This document shows positions 54,537 through 64,000 of a DNA stretch of 64,000 bases, in pieces. A model generated the notes under the pieces. The model was not told the origin of the DNA. It saw only the letters and a program-made list of their open reading frames with translations, and searched no databases. The translations under genes and the position numbers were made by a program. The stretch spans positions 1,182,001 through 1,246,000 of the forward strand of contig BSDZ01000026.1 of assembly GCA_030268105.1 (NCBI GenBank), in the 5' to 3' direction. The DNA comes from Volvox africanus. Its lineage: Eukaryota > Chlorophyta > Chlorophyceae > Chlamydomonadales > Volvocaceae. Position 1 is the stretch's first letter, and each line of letters opens with the position of its first letter.

Positions 54537-55066
54537 TTAACTAAATTAATGAGCTTCTTCCTCCTTCCTCTTCCATCATTCTTATTTTATTTTCTAATCT
54601 AACGTTACGTTTGGGCCCTTTGGATTAGCGATTTGATACTGTTTGGCGGCAGTACCTTTCGATACTGCCTATGCTAGTTTGCTCCCGTCACCTGGGATGT
54701 AGCATGCGAGCAAAAGAAGATAATGGCACGAGGGCGGTCATCTACTAGGTAAGGTAGTTTTCATGACGATTTCATTTTTTTGATCGACATGTACATGAGG
54801 ATGTGTCGCTATGATTTGCTCAGTGACCGCTAGCGTCCATCACACGTGCCATTAAGTGACCAAAACGAAAACAGCCGTATAATAGTTTCCACCAAACGAA
54901 ACGCAATTCGTTTTCTGGTGGATAAATTTGAGAGTGCACGTTTAGAGTTGGCTGCCGCGGCTGCGGTGACGACGGATAGCTGCAGCCGCAGAGCCCCTCA
55001 GGAGCCTCGAGCACCAAGGAGCCTCCACTGACCCGCGGGTCAGTCCGACTGTGAGTGAGGCCCAAA

Positions 55067-58000
55067 ATGGCGGCGTCCCGGCCCGAGTCTCCTCTTACTC
55101 CTTCATCGTCTAGGGAACTTCACTTCGCCGTTTCGGATGAAGACAGACGACGTATCAACAACAACGAAGACGGCGTTGAGTCCCTCGGAACTGCAAACGA
55201 GCTTCCGCAACAGCCGCAGCCACAGTTGATGATGCAATCTTCGCCGCGCATCTCATCGCGACAGCCGCAAACCGCCTCACCTCTGGCACCGACCCGCAAT
55301 CTGCCGCAACAGCAACCGCAACAGCAACAGCAACTGCAAGAACAACCGCAGCAACCGCAACAACGGCAAATGGATACAACCGCCCAACAACTAATTCGAT
55401 GTGACCCAGGTGGATTGGCGGAGACGGACACCTCCAAGACGGCGGGATCCGTGATGACATCAGCGGCGGCGGCGGCGGCGGATGCGATGACGTCATCGCC
55501 CTCGGATCGTCCCATTAGAGGATTGCCCGAAAATGACGGCGAATACGGGACAGCTTCACTCCTAGAGATTGGCGGCGGCGGCGATAGCGGCGGCGGCGGC
55601 AGCGGCGGCAATAATGGCGGCGGCAGCGGTTTTGGCGGAGATCCTTCACCAGGAGGGAGGGCGGGAGGGAGGGGGCTGAAAGAGAAAATAGGCGATGATG
55701 GCGTAGCGGGCGGCCGTAGTACGACATTACGTGATTCCCGTACACCGCACGAGCAGTTGGACACATCAGAGCAAATAACGTACGACTCGGTCAGCCAGTT
55801 GTTGGCGGAGATGCTCACAAGCGCTAACGACGGTGCTGCTGGCGGCTATGGCGGCGTACGACCGGCAGACCTGGAGGGATCCGGCACCGAAGCGGTGGCG
55901 GCGGACACCAAAGGTGGCGGTGGGGGCGGCAACGGCATTCGCACGGCATCTGGGGAGGCGGAGTCAGAGAGTGGCTGCTTGAAGTGGCGAATGGATCCTT
56001 TGGGCAACGAACTCCCCCCCTGGGAGGTGGGTGCGTGGGTGGAGCTGTCGGGGGAGCAGATGTGCCGGTTGGGGACGTGCGGCAAAGCTCCACATAGCTC
56101 CAGAGCTTCAGTTTTTCATATTTCGCCGTCAACGCCCTCGTCCCATAGAGGGCACAAACACACACAGACACACAGACACACACACAAACACACACAAAAA
56201 CCCAGACACGCGTGCCTCCGCACCCGTCCTGCGTGTGCAGCTGAAGCCGGGGAAGAGGCTTTCGAACAACGCGGGGAAGGCGGCGCCGCCTCCGTCACTG
56301 CAGCTGAGGGACTCCCCAGCGGCGCTGCCGGCGGCGGCGCCGTCAAATGGGCCTGGTGGATTGGCACCCATGGACATTGATGGCGGCGCGGGCAGCTGCA
56401 TGCCGGGTAAATAATAATCGTTGCGCTGTTGGTAAAACAGCGAAACCAACTTAATGGAACTATTCGGTTATGTACGACCATGGTGTTGTTTGATGATATT
56501 GTTACACGCAAAAAGTGCCAGGACCTAACTACGATGCTGAGGTTCTATCAGGGGCTTATGCTGACGTCAGTTATCCCCAAGCAACGGCATTTCAACGAAC
56601 CCGCATTAGCGGCCACTTTTGAACATATCCCTCGTTGCTTCGCCTCCCATCCCACTTTCTTCTGATTCGTTTATATTTAGAATGTCGTACATGTCGTACA
56701 TGTCGCCCGCCATTGCAATACTCGCTTTTATTCTCGTCGTAGTGGCGAATATGGATCTCTCCAGGGAGCCCTCTCTGGGGCATTACGTCGGAGTAACGGG
56801 CGAGTGGGAGCTGCCGGCCGCGCCGCCGCCACCGCCGTCGGTTCGCATTCGAGCTGCTGCTGCTGCAGGCGGCGGTGGCGGACGAAGCGACGGCGGTCTT
56901 GAGTTGCCTTTTGGACCGGCAACAGCTACCGTACAGCCGCACCGGCCAGCGACGCCATCACTTCAGCAGCCGTCAACTGCCGGCGGGCTGTTGACGCCGT
57001 TTGGGCCGCTGCAGGTGGCGGAAGGTGGCTGCGACGCCGCCGCCGGCCGTGAAGCCAGCGCAGTCCTTGGACCGAGTTCATCAGCCGGCAGCGCTGCTTC
57101 CACAACGAAGGTTGCGGCAGGGGCGGCGGCGCCGCTTTCAGCAGTACCTGACGTACATCCCTGGGCGGGAGGCCCGAATCTGGGGGTTCAGGCGCATGCT
57201 CCGCCGTCAGCAACACAGCAGGAAGGTCACGTGGCCACCGCGGCGGCGGTTACAACGCCGTCAAAGCTCCCCCGCCCCACCCCTCCTGGTGCTGCCGCTG
57301 CACCTGGCGGCGGCGGCGGCAGTGGCGCCGAAAACGTCAGTGCCGCGCCGCGAAGTGTCACTGGTAATATGAGTCGTACACTGGGTCATAGGGGTCAGTG
57401 GGTTTCGGCGCTGGAGGAGGATGTACCACGCGGTACTGGGGTCGGAGCGGCGGCGGCGGCGGCGGCGCCAGCGATGGCGGCTCAGTATCCCCCAACGATG
57501 TGGCCCAGCAATTATTCCGGGGAAAGCGCCTCCCGGGCTAGCTCTGTCCCCGGCGGTGGCGAAATGCAGAACCGTCATATGGCTGCTGTGTCTGTACGGC
57601 ATCCCGGCGGCACGACAATTACACTTGAGCTACCTGAAGACAACGACCGTACGAATGCAGGTACGAATCCTGACACGGCGCAACCAGCCGCGATACGGCA
57701 AAATGTTGGCGCCTCTACTGGGGCTGAAGTCCCCGGCGGCGGCGGCGGCGGAAACGTAAACGGCGGCGGCAGTGAAGTGAACGTCAGCGCCGCGTTCTCG
57801 CCATTCCCGCCCCAGCTGCAGCCGACAGCATGCCCCCAGCTGGGTATCGGTTTGCCGTACAAGATCGGAGTTGGACCGGGGTCAGGAGCTGCGTTCCCCA
57901 GTGCCCCGTCTCCACCGGGAGTGATCTGCAGCGGGGCGACTGCGCTGCCTGCAACACCGCCGCCGTCGCCGTCACTCACCTTGGAGCTCGGTACGACGGT

Positions 58001-58637
58001 AGCGGAGGCGCCGCCGTGGTCACCAAATGTAGCAGTGGAGGCTCAGCGGCCGCGGCGGCCGTCAGCTGCTCCGCCGCTTCTGCCGTCGGCTGTTATGGCG
58101 TCCACCTTGACACCCGCAGAAGTCGCTGTCGTACAGCAGGCCGCGGCGATGATGCAACAGGGAATGGATCCAACGGCGGCAGGGCTGCCGCCACAGGCTG
58201 CGTCCGTCGTCGTACAGGCTGCAGTGGCGGACCGACAGGCGCTTCTGGGAGCGGCGCTGGGCGTTGGTGTGCCTGGTACGGTGACGCCGACGGTGCCATC
58301 GCCGGTGCGGCTTCCCGCGGCGCCGCCTCCGTCGCCGGTCTCTGTAACTGATTTTTTAATGACGGTTGGATCCCAGCTGAAGAGCAGTCCGGCGGCGGAC
58401 GTCATGTCTGGTGATGTTGCAATGGGAGGTTTCGGAGCGTCATCCGGAGCCATCAGTGGCGGCGGCACCGGCGATGGCGACAATCTTGCCGCTGGTGCCG
58501 ACGCGAGCCTTACGGCTGCGCTGTGTACGGCGGCGGTGTCGGGTCCTGACGGAGGCTCCGCCGCTGCTGCAGTGCCGGTTTCCGTTCCGATGCTCACGAA
58601 CTGCGTGGGGCCGTCTGGCGAAGCAGACGAGGCATAG
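55067..58637 (+). CDS. Low-complexity protein of unknown function (1006 aa)
   Basis: A three-exon model joins in phase: 55067-56026, 56241-56406, 56743-58637 (3021 nt). ATG 55067 lies in an AAAATGG context. Residues 1-320 contain a poly-Gln stretch (about 79-101), a Gly-rich block (about 176-200) and, at the end of exon 1, a segment of ordinary composition, CLKWRMDPLGNELPPWE. This continues over the splice to QLKPGKRLSNN in exon 2. That junction is the only part that looks like a conserved fold. Exon 3 is Ala/Gly/Pro-rich, with a probable amphipathic helix around 831-880 (LTPAEVAVVQQAAAMMQQG). There is no membrane segment or signal peptide; a hydrophobic stretch just before the exon 3 acceptor is intronic. 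The composition suggests a nuclear or condensate-forming regulator, but that is only inference. Confidence 0.65.
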
Positions 58638-59315
58638 GAGCCGGCTGACCCACAGCTCCATCCGGCCCTGGCGGCTGCGATGTCGCTGAGGGGCCGACCC
58701 GGAGCGAACGACAACCTCATTAACTGCTAACGCAATATTGCCTTTGTACGGTGGAGGCGGGGGCAGTTTAAAGGGGAAGGGGAGAGCGAAGGGGGAAAAG
58801 GAAGCTCAAGGGGTGTGTGGCGATGTGTTTGCGTGTGCACATGTGTGTATGATGTGTTTGTGTGCACGGTCATGTCAAACCTGTGGGGATTCAGTTCGCA
58901 ACTGGGGTAATGAACACGCCGTCCATACACACCGTGTCGGTTGCCTGAAGTTGCGGTGATCTGCGGCGGCAACGGCAGAAGTGGCGACCTAGAAGATATC
59001 AGGATTTAAGGTATAGCTGTGGCTGCTCAGAAGGGCCTTATCCGGATCGGTGTAGAACCACCGTTTTACGTTGATCAGGTTGTTTGTCGTACAGCGGTGG
59101 TCGGAAGTTAGTTGTACTGCTACGAAACTGCTACGTTCATGGAGATGGAGGGAGGGGCGTCTCCTGCTCTATGTGCCAGACCATTTCGTACAAAAATTGT
59201 AACAATGAGCACAATCTGCTATGCCGTTCATAAACTCACTGTGCCTCTTATCCATTTGTCCCAGAGATATCTTTTCATTCACTATCCCCTCACCACTACG
59301 AATCTGATGCAGGTG
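58638..59315. other. 3' flank of the low-complexity gene
   Basis: Probable 3' UTR; a TGTAA signal occurs near 59198. No other feature is seen. Confidence 0.4.
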
Positions 59316-60030
59316 CATTCACCGCCCTCGCCCTCGCCCTCGCCCTCGCCCTCGCCCTCGCCCTCGCCCTCGCCCTCGCCCTCGCCCTCGCCCTCGCCCT
59401 CGCCCTCGCCCTCGCCCTCGCCCTCGCCCTCGCCCTCGCCCTCGCCCTCGCCCTCGCCCTCGCCCTCGCCACTGCCCTCGCCCTCGCCCCCGCCCTCGCC
59501 CTCGCCCTCGCCACCGCCCTCGCCCACGCCCCCGCCCCCGCCACCGCCACCGCCCTCGCCCTCGCCCTCGCCCTCGCCCTCGCCACCGCCCTCGCCCTCG
59601 CCCTCGCCCTCGCCCTCGCCCTCGCCTCGCCACCGCCCTCGCCCTCGCCCTCGCCCTCGCCCTCGCCACCGCCCTCGCCCTCGCCCTCGCCCTCGCCCTC
59701 GCCCTCGCCCTCGCCCTCGCCCTCGCCACCGCCCTGGCCACCGCCTTCGCCACCGCCACCGCCCTCGCCCTCGCCCTCGCCACCGCCCTCGCCCTCGCCC
59801 TCGCCCTCGCCCTCGCCCTCGCCCTCGCCACCGCCCTCGCCACCGCCTTCGCCACCGCCACCGCCCTCGCCCTCACCCTCGCCACCGCCCTCGCCCTCGC
59901 CACCGCTCTCACCCTCGCCACCGCTCTCACCCTCGCCACCGCCTTCGCCACCGCCCTCGCCCTCGCCCTCGCCTTAGCCCTCGCCCTCGCCACCGCCCTC
60001 TCTCTCTCCCTCTCCCTCGCCCCCGCCCTC
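59316..60030. repeat. (CCCTCG)n hexanucleotide array, about 700 bp
   Basis: CCCTCG units dominate, with CCACCG, CCCACG, CCTTCG and CCCCCG variants that become commoner and form higher-order blocks after 59470. Plus-strand frames read as Pro-Ser or Arg-Pro runs and minus-strand frames as Gly-Glu or Ala-Arg. The complementary strand is (GGGCGA)n and could form G-quadruplexes. A Pro-Ser frame from about 59112 resembles volvocine HRGPs, but its upstream part has no signal peptide or domain. Confidence 0.9.
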
Positions 60031-61186
60031 TCCCTCATACGTCGTTCTTTCTTCTCATTCTCTTATGCATGATGTATCGGTCACCTCAACACCCCCACGC
60101 ACAGCAGAAAGCCCTTCGTTGCCCTCAGCAGCTGTGTTGGGCAATGCAACCCTAGCTGTTGTTATCGGTAAGTAGGTTTTACGACATCACCGTGAGCGGT
60201 TTTATTTGTCCGGGCGTTTAAGCATTTTCGCGTATGGCATATGGCATATGGTGGGTGGGGGGATAGGAACTACGCATTTATCACCCTGCGTATACATGTA
60301 TTACCCGGCAGTATACGAGAAATATGCTTGGGACTTAAGGGATGTCTCATCACCCCCATGAGACCCAGGCACCTATTCTGGTGTGTAGAACGCTGTTGGA
60401 GAAGATTGCGGAAGGCGGCAGTGCGTTTTAAGCTCAACAAGTTAATCTAGAGATTTTTTGCGCATGCGATCCATTTGTACGGCCCTACGCGCCCGCCCGT
60501 CTCGCTCACCAAAGTTTTCGCTTCGGCCGTTTGGTCTTCCATATTCCTCTTTCAAATATCCCTTGCCTGCACAGTTTTTAACTTGTGATTTATTTTCACA
60601 AGTTTCCTTCAGGGTTTATTTTATAAATGTTAGGGTGACGTCCAACTTACCGTTACATTACTTGCCTGCTGAATGTTCAAACGCACTACATCGCTTCTTG
60701 ACCACTAGGCATGTTCTTATAGGGAAATTCGAAATAAAAAAAGTTTTTCTTCTGAATTCTTTCGTAGTCATCCGCGGAGGTCGACTCCAGCTACAAGATT
60801 TGCCACACTGTCATGTACAGCTCGCTTACTTGCACGAGGATTGTACGGATGCCATAAGTACGGTCATCACATGATTCTTGGGCCATAACCATCTTTGCTC
60901 CTGGGTTGGGGCACCGGGTATTTCTTCTTTAGACCACATGAGGCAGCTCTAGCGAATAAAATTAAATTAGTATTAAAGTATAGCCTAGGAATAGCGTTAA
61001 CTTGTTTTACTGTATTACCGGTTTGTGTGTGTCCCGCCAAGTTAGATAGGAATGTACAGTTCCCACAGAATTTCTAGGTGTAACCCTCTTTGGTCCTAGA
61101 ACGTATAGAACGTATAGAACGGACCACAATCGGGTATTTCGCTATTGGCCCGGCGATACGCGGTCTGTCTTCGAAGACGGGCGCCT
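60031..61186. other. Spacer upstream of the kinase gene
   Basis: Moderately A/T-rich sequence with short open frames and no recognisable protein. It must contain the promoter and 5' UTR of the kinase gene. No regulatory element can be assigned. Confidence 0.4.
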
Positions 61187-63005
61187 ATGCCGCCGCCGGC
61201 ACCTCATGTGTATCTGAATGCCTTCATCACAGATGGCGCGGTGCCACAGCAAGTTGGGACGATTACAAGCTGTGCGCCTCCCATCGCCTCTCTCATCCTG
61301 GCACTACGGCAGATCAGAGCGTTTACCGCCGACCCCCCTTACGCGAACGAGATGCTGGGACCCCTCGTCTCCAAACTGGACCCTGCAGACACGGTGCGCG
61401 GCCTGGAGGTTGTATCTGCACGACCGTGTATTTATATGTTCTGTTTACACTGGCCTGCATCGTTATTGAAACGGGCGCTTATAAGACACGATCATGATAA
61501 GGCATTAAAATAGGTGGCTCAAAACTTTCATTGTTTACAATATTTGCGATGCAATAAACCCATCTAATAAATTTGCGTATCACCATCATTAGGCATCTAT
61601 TGCTTTTGAACGCTGATTCGTTACCGGGCTCTCCGGCGGACATTTTCTGGTGACTTTATTTGGCTTGCGTCTGCAAGTGAGTTTCTTTGGCTGCCATGCA
61701 CCTCCATGGACGCACCTCTGGCTATAGCAATTTTTTGTTCCTGACGGCCGCCAGAATGCGAATCGTTCAGCAAGATCGTCGTTTCATCTTCCGGACGGCG
61801 AGAAGCGTCCGGCAGCACTGCGTAATCTTGCCGCCCAGCCTTGGCTTCCAAGCGACTTCCTGCTGCCATGCACCTGCGTAAATGAGAGACTAAAACACGC
61901 GCCTCCGACGAGAGATGTTCCTGAAAGGTGATTTTCTGTTCATGTTGCTTCTCAGGAGCTTCAAATGCTCTTGTCCAAGTTCGGCTGGTGCAGCGGACGG
62001 GGCTTCGCGCAGACTGTTGACATGCGAGGCCTGCAAGCCGCACTGCAAAAGTTCCAGTTTATCAAATTAGGTCTCATCGGTAATGGCGCCTACGGATCGG
62101 TGCACAAAGTCATGAATCGCGAGACCCGCGAGCTCCTGGGTGGGTCAGCAGGATGGTGGTGGTGGTGGACGACCAGGGAACGGAGAGGGAAGCCGGACCA
62201 TGCAGATGCGGATCTGACAAACACACATACACACATACACACACATACACACACATACACACATACACACACATACACACACATACACACATACACACAC
62301 ATACATACACATACACACATACACACACATACACACACATACACACACATACACACATACACGCATACACACATACACACATACACACACATACACATAC
62401 ACGCATACACATACACACATACACGCATACACATTCTCTCCCCCTCCACACCCCTCCTGGGATCCAACCTACCCCCACGTCCTTACCCCGCCTCGCCCCG
62501 CCCCGCAGCTATTAAGCAGGTCCCCATGTCTTCTCATGGGCTCTGCGACACAACATTGCGAGAAATTAGTGCGCTGCAGGAGCTGGATCACCCCAACATT
62601 ATCAAGTGGGGAGGGGCGGAAGGGCCTGGGCTGCAGCCCCTCAGGGAGCGATGTTATCTAAAACAAGTTAACATCCGCAGTGAAATCCCAACCCCAACCA
62701 TCGAGACTTTAGTACAGAGGAATGCGGGGATTGCGCTGCGCGGTTGCTATATCACTGTTGTACAACGCAGGGGTGCGCCCCTTTCCAGCGCAGGAGATTA
62801 CACGCCATCAGGATGATGGGGTTGTTTTGAGATGATGTTGGTCCTATCCTATAGGTCCTATCCTATAGGTCCTATCCTACAGATACATATACAGAGAGAT
62901 AACGAGAAGGTGGATTTGAGTGAATGCATAGCTTGTGTGTCATTTATCGTTGGGAACTATATATATTGATGTATATATATATATATATATATAGGGTTTT
63001 AGGGT

Positions 63006-63038
<33 letters not shown>

Positions 63039-64000
63039 ATGGAATTGGATGTAACGCAACTCTCTCAACCGCAATCTGCATTCCGTGCCATACAGGCTGC
63101 GTGATGTCATTGCCAACATCCCGAGCAAGTACTGCTACCTGGTTTTGGAGCTGCTGGATACGGACCTAAACTCCTTTATGCGGGGAAGGCATCCGCTCAA
63201 GTTACGGACCATCAAAGTAAGATCTGCCTGTTCCGTACCAACGGAGTGTCGTATCCCCATCTAGTACGTGAGGTCTATCAAGGGGCGAAGGATGGATTGG
63301 CTGTCGTTGTCCCTCTGTCTGTCTGTATGTTGCTGTCTGTCGTCATCATAGGCTGCATAAAAATCACTTCACAAAAACTAATCTCCGACTCGACGAAACA
63401 AGGGTCGGAGATTCACCTTAAGCGCAGTAGTACGATAGGACGAGCGTCCGGCAGCCCATCTTGCTGGGCATACCATCGTCATCCTCTGTCCCTAAAACCC
63501 TAAAACCTAACACAGATTGTCGATTCCCTGGCTGATCCCCTTGCATGCCCGATAACCCACACGTACTCCTACGGTCCTTTCCCAGTCGTCATCCTCGTCC
63601 TACTTTCTATCTCTCTCCCTCCTCTCAACCTCCCGCCTGTGCCTGCCTCCTCTGCTGCCTCCCTCCGACGCTTCGACGCTCCCTCCCAGTCCATCATGTA
63701 TCAGGTGCTATCGGGATTGCGGCACGCGCACTGCCACAGCATCATGCACAGGGACCTCAAACCGCAAAACATACTGCTGAGACCGCGACAGCGGGAGGAC
63801 CCCCCGAACGAGCGGGCGCCCGGCTGGAGTCCCGAAGCCGGCGGCGGCCCTCCCGCGGGGGCTGCGGGGAATGCGGCTGCGAGCTGCACTTGCGGCATGG
63901 GGAGTGGCGGCTGGGATCGTGTGGTCGCCAAGATTGCGGACTTCGGTTTGGCCCGGGGTTATCTGCCGTACAATGGACAGGACGGGGGGCCGTACACGGA
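61187..64000 (+). CDS. CDK-like (CMGC) Ser/Thr protein kinase, 5' part
   Basis: Exons: 61187-61408 (end could be 61393), 61956-62139, 62509-62605, 63096-63216, 63690 to beyond the window; phases match. ATG 61187 begins [13 protein letters not shown]. About 105 residues precede the kinase domain. Seen: Gly-rich loop GNGAYGSV (116-123), AIK lysine 138, a PSTAIRE-like helix TTLREISAL (150-158), [22 protein letters not shown] (228-235) and KIADFGLAR (289-297). All catalytic residues so far are intact, and the helix and LDTDL motifs place it among cyclin-dependent-kinase-like enzymes. About 50 Gly/Ala/Pro/Cys-rich residues are inserted between the catalytic loop and DFG, where CDKs have about a dozen. 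The activation segment and C-lobe are outside the window, so the subfamily cannot be set. Confidence 0.85.
62219..62435. repeat. ACAC/ATAC microsatellite in kinase intron 2
   Basis: About 215 bases of ACACAC and ATACAC units with occasional ACGC lie between the donor at 62140 and the acceptor at 62508. Thr-His-Ile frames across it are artefacts. Confidence 0.9.
62955..63040. repeat. (TA)n with embedded GGGTTTTAGGGT and (TG)n
   Basis: The order is (TA)n, GGGTTTTAGGGT (62994-63005), (TA)n, (TG)n, in kinase intron 3 and close to the acceptor at 63095. It has the same arrangement as the element at 43770-43860 in an unrelated gene. Confidence 0.75.
63490..63510. repeat. Short interstitial telomere-like repeat
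   Basis: CCCTAAAACCCTAAAACC in kinase intron 4 is two exact units of the Chlamydomonas-type telomere repeat on its C-rich strand. It is too short to indicate a chromosome end. Confidence 0.5.

Larger units (their letters stand above)
51495..55066. other. Intergenic region with simple repeats
   Basis: The left end holds the 3' UTR of the TPR gene. A (CAGTAG)n block lies at about 52660-52720 and a purine-rich GAGGAG/ATGAAG repeat at 53030-53335. A small A/T-rich frame at 54318-54536 and the 5' UTR of the next gene complete it. No confident gene is present. Confidence 0.5.

Noticed and set aside
56619..56742. Hydrophobic segment (SPAIAILAFILVV) as a TM helix of the low-complexity protein
   Set aside because: It precedes the exon 3 acceptor (TCGTAG at 56737-56742) that matches the phase 1 end of exon 2; intronic.
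59112..60155. 347-codon Pro-Ser/Arg-Pro frame as an HRGP gene
   Set aside because: The part before the repeat has no signal peptide or domain and the frame changes character as the repeat drifts; annotated as a repeat, with the HRGP idea kept as an alternative.
60458..61077. Two open frames in an A/T-richer stretch as further bacterial genes
   Set aside because: No recognisable protein family, no bacterial ribosome-binding sites, and base composition only mildly different from neighbouring host spacers.

Overview
The window looks like nuclear DNA of a multicellular or colonial volvocine green alga, probably Volvox or a close relative. The evidence is GC-rich coding sequence with dense GT..AG introns, very abundant GT/CA and hexanucleotide microsatellites, poly-Ala/Gly/Ser/Gln runs inside proteins, a cilium assembly factor (DNAAF11), a Pro-rich wall-type protein tail, and a receptor-like class III nucleotide cyclase with a bacterial-type solute-binding ectodomain. 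No species can be named from sequence alone.

Layout. (1) 151-864, +: last exon(s) of a secreted/ECM-type protein. (2) 4389-12050, -: complete 15-exon gene whose phases all join; 1302 aa, a WRN-type DEDDy 3'-5' exonuclease fused to a UPF1-like SF1B helicase. (3) 13116-17509, +: complete 8-exon DNAAF11/LRRC6, 455 aa, head-to-head with gene 2. (4) 22065 to about 40640, -: about 18.5 kb cyclase-like receptor gene (solute-binding domain, one TM helix, two cyclase-like domains). (5) 42767-51494, +: complete 15-exon gene, 1178 aa, TPR-like repeats followed by a long Gly/Ser tail. (6) 55067-58637, +: 3-exon, 1006-aa low-complexity protein of unknown function. (7) 61187 to window end, +: 5' part of a CDK-like kinase. 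The stretches between are mostly repeat-rich non-coding DNA.

The most unusual element is an A/T-rich island at about 24.25-26.03 kb, inside the 2.9-kb intron 24242-27158 of the cyclase gene. It holds broken bacterial genes in mixed orientation: a trxA piece, two transposase pieces, a brkB/yihY piece, a nearly complete XRE-family regulator and the start of hslV. Their character is that of a Rickettsiales endosymbiont. The flanking exons keep matching phases, so the host reading frame is not broken by the insertion.

How the genes relate: there is no operon logic. Two divergent gene pairs (genes 2/3 and 4/5) share roughly 1-2 kb upstream spacers. DNAAF11 points to motile cilia. The cyclase, the kinase and the wall-type protein suit a flagellate with extracellular matrix, but no pathway links these neighbours. 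Splice sites were placed by eye from GT..AG, frame continuity and family similarity; where this failed it is stated.
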